Source: JBBSEZ01 sp038239195
Lineage (GTDB): Bacteria; Planctomycetota; Planctomycetia; Gemmatales; Gemmataceae
Assembly: GCA_038239195.1 (NCBI GenBank)
Contig: JBBSEZ010000088.1
Coordinates: 1 to 27,005, forward strand
Reading direction: 5' to 3'
Length of the DNA stretch: 27,005 nucleotides
Notes under the pieces: model-generated
Told to the model about the DNA's origin: nothing
The model's database searches: none
What the model saw: only the letters and a program-made list of their open reading frames with translations
Made by a program: the position numbers and the translations under genes
Shown: positions 1-7,264 of the stretch, in pieces
Layout: each line of letters opens with the position of its first letter
Position numbering within the stretch: the first letter of the stretch is position 1

Positions 1-11
1 CGCCCCCACCA

Positions 12-95
12 CCCCCCGGCGCGGGGGGTGGGTCGAGCCCCCCCGCGCGGGGGGGGCGCTGGTGGGGCGGCGCCACAGCCCCCCCCCCCCCCCCC
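12..95. repeat. G/C homopolymer hairpins and a 17-base C tract
   Basis: Two GC hairpins lie downstream of the glycosyltransferase stop. C12-17 pairs with G23-28, and C38-44 pairs with G49-55 around GCGC. They are followed by an uninterrupted run of 17 C at 79-95. On the minus strand the runs of G could form G-quadruplexes. The region could terminate transcription of the minus-strand gene, but there is no T tract, so that is inference. Runs of this kind are also prone to sequencing error. Confidence 0.6.
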
Positions 96-138
96 TACGG
101 GGGCGCCCCGGCTCCATCTCGACCCCATCCGAAGCGCT

Positions 139-870
139 TCAATCCAGCCCGAAGAACGTGTGAACGCCCAGCCACAGGAGGATGCTGAGCGAGCGGACCG
201 ACTCGTGCAGGTTGACCTTCGAGAGGCCGGCGCGGCGCTCCTCGAAGACGATGGGCGTTTCGCCGATGCGGAAGCCGGCCTTGCGGCAGCGGAACAGCAC
301 CTCCTGCTGGAACGAGTAGCCGCGCGAGAGCATGCGCTCCAGGTGCGCCTCCTTGAGTTTGGCGACGCGATAGCAGCGGTAGGCGCCGCTGCAGTCGCGC
401 GCGGGCAGGCGCATCAGCACGCGCACCAAAATGTTGACGCTGCGACTCATGAGGCGGCGGCTCAGGGGCCAGTTGAGGGTGCCGCCCCCGGGAACGTAGC
501 GCGAGCCGATCATGACGTCGTAGCGGTCCATCCCGGCGAGGAGAGCGGGCAAGTCGCGGGGGTGGTGGCTGAAGTCGGCGTCCATGTTGAGCAGCAGGTC
601 GTAGGCGCGTTCCTGGGCGTAGCGCATGGCGGCCAGGAGAGCGGTGCCCAGGCCGAGCTTCCCGGCGCGGTGCAGGACGTGGATGCGCGGGTCGGCAGCG
701 GCCATCTCATCGGCGAGGCGGCCCGTGCCGTCGGGGGAATTGTCGTCGATGACCAGCACCTCGGCGGTGGGGACGGTCTGCAAGATCTCCGTCACGAGGG
801 AGGGCAGGTTGTCGCGCTCGTTGTAGGTGGCCAGCGAAACCAACAGGCGGGGAGGGGAGGACGGGGCCAC
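139..870 (-). CDS. Family 2 glycosyltransferase (polyprenol-phosphate mannosyltransferase-like)
   Basis: This 243-residue protein has the GT-A fold of dolichol/polyprenol-phosphate mannosyltransferases, which move a sugar from a nucleotide donor to a membrane polyprenol phosphate. Visible motifs are LATYNERDNL (about 13-22), VLVIDDNSPDGTG (about 39-51), the metal-binding NMDADFSH (about 94-101), and IGSRYVPGG. The Q-E-V-L-F-R segment with the following FEERRAG is typical of the family. It ends after a short hydrophobic stretch (LLWLGVHTFFGLD) and lacks the C-terminal GtrA-like membrane domain of longer relatives. The start is GTG at 870, because AAGGAG lies 5 nt upstream. It is divergent from the zinc-ribbon gene at 990. 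The sugar and acceptor cannot be read from the sequence. Confidence 0.9.
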   Translation of the reverse strand: MAPSSPPRLLVSLATYNERDNLPSLVTEILQTVPTAEVLVIDDNSPDGTGRLADEMAAADPRIHVLHRAGKLGLGTALLAAMRYAQERAYDLLLNMDADFSHHPRDLPALLAGMDRYDVMIGSRYVPGGGTLNWPLSRRLMSRSVNILVRVLMRLPARDCSGAYRCYRVAKLKEAHLERMLSRGYSFQQEVLFRCRKAGFRIGETPIVFEERRAGLSKVNLHESVRSLSILLWLGVHTFFGLD

Positions 871-923
871 GACTTCTCCTTCGAAGCACAGACAACGCTT
901 GCTGGGCGCGGGGGCTGGTTTCT

Positions 924-931
924 ATCCTATA
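924..931 (-). promoter_or_regulatory. Probable -10 element for the glycosyltransferase
   Basis: The minus strand reads TATAGGAT here, an AT-rich island in a very GC-rich divergent spacer, about 55 nt before the GTG start at 870. No convincing -35 is seen. Confidence 0.4.
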
Positions 932-989
932 AGAACGCCACGCGTTGCGGAGAAGCCAGTCGTCCGGCCCGGCGGGAGCAAGCTGTCTC

Positions 990-1652
990 ATGGCCACCAC
1001 GATTACCGTCACCTGTCCCGAGTGCGAAAAGCAGATCAAGGCGCCGCCGGAGATCGTCGGCAAGAAGATCCGCTGCAAGTCGTGCGGGCACACCTTCCAC
1101 GCCAAGGCCGATGCCGGCCCGGACGAGCCTGCGCCGGCCGAGGCATTCAAGCTCGCCCCCGACAAGGAGGCCGCCAAGGCGCCCGCGAAGGGCAAGCCAG
1201 GCCCCCCCCCCGAGGAGGACGAAGAGAATGCCAACCCCTACGGGGTGACCAACCTCGACCTGACGGCGCGCTGCCCCAGTTGCGCCAACGAGATGGAAAG
1301 CGAGGAGGCCGTCGTCTGCCTCCACTGCGGTTACAACACCCTGACGCGCGAGCGGGCGCGCACGCGCAAGATCCACGACGTCACCGGCGGGGAGCAGTTC
1401 CTCTGGCTGCTGCCCGGCATCCTGTGCGTCATCAGCGTGTTCATTTGCATCGGACTGGCGGCCTGGATCATCATCGGGCGAATGGTCTACAACCCCGATG
1501 GCGAATATGCCAAGTATCAGCTCCAGGGCGCGACCTGCTGCACGGTCTGGTGGACGGTGCTGCAAATCTGGCTGATCTACAAGGAGACGCGCTTCGCCAT
1601 CAATCGCCTCATTCTGCACCCGAAGCCGCCGGAGCGCGAGGAAGAAGAGTAG
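990..1652 (+). CDS. Double zinc-ribbon membrane protein
   Basis: This 220-residue protein of unknown function has two zinc ribbons and a membrane part. The first (about residues 5-28) has the pattern CPECEKQIKAPP...CKSCGHTF, which resembles the MJ0042-type finger common in planctomycetes. A charged, proline-rich linker follows. The second ribbon is CPSCANE...CLHCGYN (about 94-115). Two hydrophobic segments come next: LWLLPGILCVISVFICIGLA (about 135-160), and CCTVWWTVLQIWLIY near the C terminus. An ATG 45 nt upstream is in frame, but the ATG at 990 has GGGAG about 12 nt before it and begins directly at the finger, so 990 is preferred. The tail is acidic. A membrane-tethered zinc protein is a fair description; no enzymatic role can be inferred. 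Confidence 0.8.
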   Translation: MATTITVTCPECEKQIKAPPEIVGKKIRCKSCGHTFHAKADAGPDEPAPAEAFKLAPDKEAAKAPAKGKPGPPPEEDEENANPYGVTNLDLTARCPSCANEMESEEAVVCLHCGYNTLTRERARTRKIHDVTGGEQFLWLLPGILCVISVFICIGLAAWIIIGRMVYNPDGEYAKYQLQGATCCTVWWTVLQIWLIYKETRFAINRLILHPKPPEREEEE

Positions 1653-1653
1653 G

Positions 1654-1732
1654 CTTTCGGGGCCCGCCAAGCCGCTTGCGGCGAGCCCTCCAAGTTCGCC
1701 GCTTGCGGCTTCGCGTCGGGGCCCGTCGAAAG
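1654..1732. repeat. Imperfect 79-bp palindrome with GCCGCTTGCGGC cores
   Basis: The element starts directly after the zinc-ribbon stop codon. The ends pair as CTTTCG (1654-1659) and CGAAAG (1727-1732). Inside are two copies of GCCGCTTGCGGC (1671-1682 and 1698-1709), and AAGCCGC (1669-1675) pairs with GCGGCTT (1705-1711). The same core and flanks recur at 6019-6070. It may act as a terminator for the gene upstream; there is no U tract. Confidence 0.65.
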
Positions 1733-1845
1733 TAATTGCGTGTCCCCCCGTGGGGGTGTAAGCTACCTTTGCTCGACTTGACGATCCCGGGCAGACGAGC
1801 TCTTTCCGGGCCGGCCCCGGGTGCCGGCCCGCGAGGCGGCAAGGC

Positions 1846-4800
1846 ATGAAACACTCCAGCGCAAAAGACCTCGCCCAGGCCCTGTTCGAGGAAGCCGGCG
1901 ACGCCCTCTTTCTCTTCGACCCCGACACCGACGAGGTGCAGGACGTCAACCCCATGGCGGAGCGCCTCAGCGGGTTCTCGCGCCTGGAATTGCTCCGCTA
2001 CCAGTCCAGCTACCTGTTCCGCTTCGGCGCCGCCGAGCCCAAGGAGAACGCCGAAGGCCCCGGCGGAGGCCGTCAGGGCGCCCTGGGCAAGCGGCGCTTG
2101 CAGCACGCGGCCAACAACACCGTCGTCTTCCACGCCCAGGACGGCTTCTTCATGCGCACGCACCAGGACGGCGTATGGGTGCCGGTCAACCTGACCATCA
2201 CGCGACTGCACGTCGAGCCCAAGACCCTGGCCCTGATCACGGCGCGCGACATGCGCGAGCAGCACGAGGCCCACCTGCGCCTCAAGAAGATGGAGGCGGA
2301 ACTGCGCCGCGTCATGGCCGCCGTGTCCGACTGCCTGTGGAGCGCCGAGTGGGCCACCGACGGGCGCTGGGCCTACCGCTACCTCTCGCCCGTCGTCGAG
2401 AACCTGACGGGCCGGCCACCCATGTTCTTCATCCAGGACCCCGGCCGCTGGCAAGAGGTCGTTCATCCCGAAGACCGCCCCTCCTGGCAGCAGTCGCTGC
2501 GCAAACTGCGCGCCGGGGGGCCCAGCCAACAGGAGTACCGCGTCGTCCTGCCCGACGGCAGCACGCGCTGGCTGCGCGAGAGCGTTCGCGTCGCGCGCAA
2601 GGAGGGCTCGCCCGCCCTCCAGCTCGATGGCGTGCTCAGCGACGTCACCGATCGCAAACAGGCGGAGGAGCGCCTCGACCAGGAGCGCCGCCTGCTGCGC
2701 AGCTTGATGGACAACCTCCCCGAGGCCATCTACGTCAAGGACACGGAAGGCCGCTACCTGATCGACAACGTCGCCCACCGACGGCTCCTGGGCGTGCAGA
2801 CCGAGGAAGAGGTGCGCGGCAAGACAATCCTCGATTTTTTCCCGGCCGACCCCGCCCGGCGCTATCACGCCGACGATCTGGCGATCTTGCAGACCGGCAG
2901 TGTCGTGCTCGAACGCGAAGAGGAGTTCGTTCGGCGCGACGGCACCCGGCGGTTTCACTCCTCCACCAAGGTGCCGTTGCGCGACGCCGACGGCAAGATC
3001 ACGGGGATCGTGTGCATTGGCCGCGACGTCACCGAGCGCCGCCGGGCCCGGGAGGAACTGCGGCAGAGCGAGGAACGACTGCGCCGCGCCGTCCTCGACG
3101 CCCCGTTCCCGATCATGATTCACGCCGACGACGGCGCCGTCCACCTGCTCAGCAACACCTGGACCGAGCTGACCGGGTACGCCCCCGCCTCGATCCGCAC
3201 GGTCAACGACTGGGTGCGCTGCGCCTTCCCCGAGCGAAGTGAGGAAGCGCTGGCGGGCATCGCGCGCCTGTTCGACAAGATGGAGCGCGTGCAGGAGGCG
3301 GAGTGCGTCGTCGTGACGCACGCCGGCCAGCGGCGGCTGTGGGAGATCTGCTCGGCCCCTCTGGGCAGACTGTCCGACGGGCGCCGCCTGGTCATCAGCA
3401 TGGCCATCGACGTCACCGATCAAAAGCAAGCCGCGGAGGCGCTGGCGCGCGAGCGCAACTTGCTGCGCACTCTGATGGACAACCTGCCCGACCACATCTT
3501 CGTCAAGGCGCCCGACAGCAAGTTCGTCACCGCGAACCTCGCCACCCTGCGCTCCCTGCGCGCGTCTTCCCTGGAAGAGGTGGTCGGCAAGACCGACTTC
3601 GATTTCCTGCCGCGCGAGCGGGCCGAGCAATACTACGCCGACGAACAGAGGGTCGTCCTCTCGGGCCAACCGCTGCTCAACCGCGAGGAGTTACTGATCG
3701 ACGCGGCGGGCCAGGCCCGCTGGCTGCTGACGACCAAGGTGCCGCTCGTTGCCACCGATGGCGAACTGGGGCCGGCCAGCGGAGCGAGGGCCCTCGGGCT
3801 GGTGGGGATCAGCCACGACATCACCGAGCGCAAGTGCATGGAACTGGAGATGCAGCGGGCCAAGGAGGCGGCCGAGGCGGGCAACCGGGCCAAGTCGGAG
3901 TTCCTGGCCAAGATGAGCCACGAGATCCGCACGCCGATGAACGGCATCCTCGGCATGACCGAACTGGCCCTGGACACCAACCTGAGCCCCGAACAGCAGG
4001 AGTACCTGGAGACGGTGAAGTCGTCGGCCGACGCGCTGCTGACGGTGATCAACGACATCCTCGACTTCTCCAAGATCGAGGCGGGCAAGTTGCAGCTCGA
4101 GCCGATTCCTTTCCCTCTGCGCGACAACCTGGCCGACACGCTGCGCACGCTGGGGCTCCGCGCCCAGCAGAAGGGGCTGGAACTGGCCTGTCACATCGCC
4201 CCCGACGTGCCGGACGTCGTCGTCGGCGACCTGGGGCGCCTGCGGCAGGTGGTGGTGAACCTGGTAGGCAACGCCATCAAGTTCACGGACCGGGGCGAGG
4301 TGGTGGTCCAGGTGAAAGTGGGCGGCGACGAAGCTGAAGGGGCGACAAGGTGGCAGGGTGACAAGGTGAGCGAAGACGGTGGGGGGCCTGTCACCTTGTC
4401 GCCCGGTCACCTTGTCACCCTGTCATTTACGGTGCGCGACACGGGCATCGGCATCCCCCCCGAGAAGCAGGGCCTGATCTTCGAGCCGTTCGAGCAGGTG
4501 GACGGGTCGGTGAGTCGGCGCTATGGGGGCACGGGGCTCGGGCTGGCGATCTCGTCGCAGCTCGCGGCGCTGATGGGGGGCCGGCTCCAGGTCCAGAGCG
4601 AAGTCGGGCAGGGGAGCCGGTTTCAGTTCACCGCGCGCTTCGGCACCGTCCCGGGGCCGCTGGCGGGCCTCGCCGCGGTGGAACCGGAGGACGTTCGCGG
4701 GCTGCGCGTGCTGGTGGTGGACGACAACGCCACGCACCGACAGATCCTCGAGGAGGTGTTGAGCAACTGGCGGATGCGGCCCACGCTGGTCGGCTCGGCG

Positions 4801-6012
4801 GAGGCGGCGATGAGCGAGCTGCGGCGCGCCGCCGGCGCGAGCGAGCCGTACCCCGTGCTGCTGATCGATGCCGTGATGCCGGCACTGGACGGCTTCGCCC
4901 TGGCCGAGGCGATGTTTCGTTCGGACGAGTTGCGGGCGGGGCTGGTCGGGCCGACGATCATGATGCTCGAAGCAGGCGTGCGCCCCGACGCCGTGGGGAA
5001 GGGGCGCAAGGACGACCGCGAGCGCCTGGCGGAGCTCGGCGTCCGCGCTTCGCTTATGAAGCCCCTCAAGCAATCCGAATTGCTGAACACCATCCTCGAC
5101 CTGCTGCACGATCGGTCGAGCGCCCCCCTCCACGGGGCCCGCTCCCTCCGAAATGCGGGGCCTCGCACCGAGGAACAGAGGACGGCGGAAGGCGCCCTGC
5201 GAAGCGCGGGGCCGATGGAGGGGGGCCCGCGCCCGCTGAGCATCTTGCTGGCCGAGGACCATCCGGTCAATCAGCGCCTGGCGACGCGCATCCTCGAAAA
5301 GCAGGGGCACCGCGTGACGCTGGCGCACAACGGCAACGAAGCAGTGGCGGCGCTGGCGCGCGAGCGGTTCGACCTGGTGTTGATGGACGTGCAAATGCCG
5401 GAGCTGGGCGGGTTCGAGGCGACGGCCCAGGTGCGCGCGGCGGAGCAGGCGACCGGCCTGCACGTCCCCATCATCGCGCTGACGGCGCACGCGATGAAAG
5501 GCGACCGCGAGCGCTGCCTGGCGGCGGGCATGGACGCCTACGTGGCCAAGCCGATCCAGGCCAAGGAACTGTTCGAGGCCATGAGCGAGGTGGTGCGACG
5601 ACTGGGGCCCGCCCCCGAGGGGCCGAGCACGCCGTCCGGCGCCCCTGCCCCCGAGCCGGTCGCGGGGCCGGTCGCGGGGCCGGTCAGCGAATACGACCGC
5701 GCGGCGGCCATGGAGCGCGTCGGCGGCGACGAGGAGTTGTTCCGCGAGCTGGCCGACATGTTCCTGGCCGAGGCCCCCACCTGGCTACAGGCGATCGACG
5801 AGGCCGTGCGCACCGGAGACGCCACGAGCGTCAAGCGCACGGCGCACACGCTCAAGGGAGCAGTCGGCACGTTTGCCGCGCAACTCGCCTGGAACGCGGC
5901 GCAGCGGCTGGAGACGATGGGCCGCGACAACGACCTGGGCTCGGCGCCGGCGGCGCTCGCCGACTTGCGCGAGACGATCGGGCGGCTCCAGAGGGCGCTA
6001 CAGGTGAAGTAA
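1846..6012 (+). CDS. Hybrid sensor histidine kinase with five PAS domains, two receivers and HPt
   Basis: This 1388-residue multistep phosphorelay protein has no obvious membrane segment, so it is probably cytosolic. Five PAS-like domains lie at about 8-140, 155-275, 283-400, 410-530 and 545-670. HisKA follows with SHEIRTPMNG, the phospho-acceptor being His692. In the HATPase domain the N box is NLVGNAIKF (Asn809), G1 is DTGIGIP (865-871) and G2 is GGTGLGL (894-900). Receiver 1 has DDN (959-961), acceptor Asp1008 and Lys1072. Receiver 2 has acceptor Asp1181 and Lys1235. HPt has His1334 in RTAHTLKGA. Receiver 1 reads MMLEAG where families usually carry a Ser/Thr switch residue. Two palindromic DNA elements are embedded in frame (4344-4422 and 5122-5226). 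No output regulator is adjacent. The start ATG has only a weak upstream GGCAAGG. Confidence 0.93.
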   Translation: MKHSSAKDLAQALFEEAGDALFLFDPDTDEVQDVNPMAERLSGFSRLELLRYQSSYLFRFGAAEPKENAEGPGGGRQGALGKRRLQHAANNTVVFHAQDGFFMRTHQDGVWVPVNLTITRLHVEPKTLALITARDMREQHEAHLRLKKMEAELRRVMAAVSDCLWSAEWATDGRWAYRYLSPVVENLTGRPPMFFIQDPGRWQEVVHPEDRPSWQQSLRKLRAGGPSQQEYRVVLPDGSTRWLRESVRVARKEGSPALQLDGVLSDVTDRKQAEERLDQERRLLRSLMDNLPEAIYVKDTEGRYLIDNVAHRRLLGVQTEEEVRGKTILDFFPADPARRYHADDLAILQTGSVVLEREEEFVRRDGTRRFHSSTKVPLRDADGKITGIVCIGRDVTERRRAREELRQSEERLRRAVLDAPFPIMIHADDGAVHLLSNTWTELTGYAPASIRTVNDWVRCAFPERSEEALAGIARLFDKMERVQEAECVVVTHAGQRRLWEICSAPLGRLSDGRRLVISMAIDVTDQKQAAEALARERNLLRTLMDNLPDHIFVKAPDSKFVTANLATLRSLRASSLEEVVGKTDFDFLPRERAEQYYADEQRVVLSGQPLLNREELLIDAAGQARWLLTTKVPLVATDGELGPASGARALGLVGISHDITERKCMELEMQRAKEAAEAGNRAKSEFLAKMSHEIRTPMNGILGMTELALDTNLSPEQQEYLETVKSSADALLTVINDILDFSKIEAGKLQLEPIPFPLRDNLADTLRTLGLRAQQKGLELACHIAPDVPDVVVGDLGRLRQVVVNLVGNAIKFTDRGEVVVQVKVGGDEAEGATRWQGDKVSEDGGGPVTLSPGHLVTLSFTVRDTGIGIPPEKQGLIFEPFEQVDGSVSRRYGGTGLGLAISSQLAALMGGRLQVQSEVGQGSRFQFTARFGTVPGPLAGLAAVEPEDVRGLRVLVVDDNATHRQILEEVLSNWRMRPTLVGSAEAAMSELRRAAGASEPYPVLLIDAVMPALDGFALAEAMFRSDELRAGLVGPTIMMLEAGVRPDAVGKGRKDDRERLAELGVRASLMKPLKQSELLNTILDLLHDRSSAPLHGARSLRNAGPRTEEQRTAEGALRSAGPMEGGPRPLSILLAEDHPVNQRLATRILEKQGHRVTLAHNGNEAVAALARERFDLVLMDVQMPELGGFEATAQVRAAEQATGLHVPIIALTAHAMKGDRERCLAAGMDAYVAKPIQAKELFEAMSEVVRRLGPAPEGPSTPSGAPAPEPVAGPVAGPVSEYDRAAAMERVGGDEELFRELADMFLAEAPTWLQAIDEAVRTGDATSVKRTAHTLKGAVGTFAAQLAWNAAQRLETMGRDNDLGSAPAALADLRETIGRLQRALQVK
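4344..4422. repeat. Inverted repeat of GACAAGGTG units inside the kinase ATPase domain
   Basis: GACAAGGTG occurs at 4344-4352 and 4360-4368, and its complement CACCTTGTC at 4392-4400 and 4408-4416. The longest perfect arms are CAGGGTGACAAGGTGA (4354-4369) and its complement at 4407-4422. The element is translated in frame as a loop between the N box and the G1 motif (about residues 833-859). It resembles intergenic repeat DNA rather than ordinary coding sequence. Confidence 0.75.
5122..5226. repeat. Inverted repeat in the linker between the two receivers
   Basis: The 21-nt arms at 5122-5142 and 5206-5226 are complementary at 18 of 21 positions, both built on a GCCCCCCTCCA block. They flank 63 nt. 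The whole element is translated in frame as a low-complexity linker between receiver 1 and receiver 2. Confidence 0.6.
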
Positions 6013-6018
6013 CGGCGA

Positions 6019-6070
6019 GGACCGCCAAGCCGCAAGCGGCGAACCTCCCGGGCTTGCGGCTTGGCGGTCC
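6019..6070. terminator. Perfect 19-bp-stem hairpin between convergent genes
   Basis: The left arm GGACCGCCAAGCCGCAAGC (6019-6037) pairs perfectly with 6052-6070 across a 14-nt loop. It sits between the kinase stop (6012) and the DUF1571 stop (6090), so it could terminate both transcripts. It shares the CCGCCAAGCCGC-AA/TT-GCGGCGA core with the element at 1654-1732, so it also belongs to a repeat family. Confidence 0.65.
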
Positions 6071-6089
6071 CCAGCGCGTTGCGCGGTCC

Positions 6090-6917
6090 TCACCCCTTCT
6101 TCTTCAGCCGCTCCCGGCTAAAGGTGTCGGCGTCGAACTTCGGGTTGAGCTGGACGTCGCGGAAGTAGTAGGAGCCGATGAGCTTGCCTTCCTTGCCCTT
6201 GAGGACGGAGCCGACCTGCTGCCACGTTTCCTTGTCCACGTAGAACGTGCTTTCCAGGACGCCTCCGTCCTCCGGGCCCTTGTAGCCGTCGCGCTTCAAG
6301 ACCCAGCAGACGCGGTCGCCGACTTCCTTGATCTTCTTCTCGCCGAGATAGTGGACTTGCAGGTCGCCGCGCTTCTTGGCAGCCTGCCAACTCGCCAGAG
6401 TGCGCAGGCTGCCCATCTGCACGCCGAACTCCGTCGGCAGGTAGCGCGTCGATTCGCGGACGTCGGCGCCGGCCGGGTCGCGCGTGATGGTGCCGGCCAG
6501 GGAGCGCCAGCCCGAGCCCACGATCACCAGCTTGTCGTTGTTCTCCCCCTTCACGTAGAGCACGCGCGCGGCCTCGCCGGCGCCCTTGCGCCAGTCCATG
6601 CGCACGCTGAATGGCTCCTCGCGGAAGTCGCAGATCACTTCTTCGGTCGGCAGCAGCTTCCCCTTGCGCCGCTCCTGCTTGACCAGGAGACAGCGGTAGC
6701 CCTTCACCTCGCGCTTGTAGCGGCGAACGCAATTCTCCAGGAACGCAACCGGGTCGGTGCGCGCCAGCGTCACCATCGCCTCTTCCTTCGGGAGCGCCCG
6801 CCCGTCGTCCTTCACCTTGGCAAGCGGCAGGGCCTCGATCGAGACCTCCTCCGAGGTGGAAGAGGAGCAGGAGTTGAGCAGCAAACAGAGGGGCAAGCAC
6901 AGCACCAGGCGCCGCAT
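6090..6917 (-). CDS. DUF1571-type putative lipoprotein
   Basis: This 275-residue protein has an N-terminal export signal (MRRLVLCLPLCLLLNSC) with a lipobox-like LNSC. It is therefore probably a lipid-anchored envelope protein. The body matches my memory of the planctomycete DUF1571 family: DPVAFLENCVRRY, then YRCLLVKQERRKGKL, then FREEPFSVRMDWRKG, and later LGEKKIKEV and FYVDKETWQQVG. The molecular function of the family is unknown. Two ATGs are possible, at 6923 and 6917. GGAG lies only 2 nt from the first but 8 nt from the second, so 6917 is chosen. A good sigma-70-like promoter lies about 90 nt upstream (7009-7037). The C terminus is basic (RLKKKG). It is convergent with the kinase gene and divergent from the hydrolase gene. 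Confidence 0.82.
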   Translation of the reverse strand: MRRLVLCLPLCLLLNSCSSSTSEEVSIEALPLAKVKDDGRALPKEEAMVTLARTDPVAFLENCVRRYKREVKGYRCLLVKQERRKGKLLPTEEVICDFREEPFSVRMDWRKGAGEAARVLYVKGENNDKLVIVGSGWRSLAGTITRDPAGADVRESTRYLPTEFGVQMGSLRTLASWQAAKKRGDLQVHYLGEKKIKEVGDRVCWVLKRDGYKGPEDGGVLESTFYVDKETWQQVGSVLKGKEGKLIGSYYFRDVQLNPKFDADTFSRERLKKKG

Positions 6918-7008
6918 GGCCATCGCTCCGATCGTGGCTGGAGAACGGTCCTCTACCGCACACGCGGACGGCGAAGGGGAGGGCCCACTCCCTGTCCCCT
7001 CGCCCTGT

Positions 7009-7037
7009 AGTGTAAGCAGTTTGCCCCGGCCTGACAA
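7009..7037 (-). promoter_or_regulatory. Sigma-70-like promoter of the DUF1571 gene
   Basis: On the minus strand, TTGTCA (complement of 7032-7037), exactly 17 nt, then TACACT (complement of 7009-7014). This predicts transcription starting near 7002 and a leader of roughly 85 nt before the ATG at 6917. It is the best-formed promoter I found in the window. The rest of the 347-bp divergent spacer (6918-7264) is GC-rich and shows nothing else that I recognise. Confidence 0.6.
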
Positions 7038-7218
7038 TCGCATCACGACGCGAGCCTGGAGAACCTGGGGGCCCTCGGGGCCCTGGGCCAAGCCGGCGTT
7101 GGCGAGCCCCAGACAGGGGCCGGGGAGGCGGGGAGGCTGTAGCGGTTGAACAATCGTGTTTCTGGCGGCGCGGGCCCGCGAAAGCGTTCCTCGCACGTGC
7201 GCGGCGGGCCGGCGTGCG

Positions 7219-7224
7219 TACGAT
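7219..7224 (+). promoter_or_regulatory. Possible -10 (TACGAT) for the hydrolase lipoprotein
   Basis: TACGAT lies about 40 nt before the GTG start at 7265. There is no clear -35 at the expected distance, so the call is weak. Confidence 0.25.
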
Positions 7225-7264
7225 GGAGGGGCCCGATTCGCGGTCCGGACAAGGAGGCTGCCCC

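Noticed and set aside
28..1248. Long plus-strand reading frame opposite the glycosyltransferase
   Set aside because: It is antisense to a clear GT2 gene, is rich in Ala, Arg, Gly and Gln runs and shows no family motif. It is a by-product of high GC.
1609..3669. 686-codon minus-strand frame opposite the kinase
   Set aside because: It mirrors PAS-domain coding sequence and has low-complexity composition with no recognisable domain.
5641..5690. Short tandem repeat before the HPt domain
   Set aside because: The two GGTCGCGGGGCC-type copies encode a VAGP linker repeat, an ordinary flexible linker in high-GC DNA.
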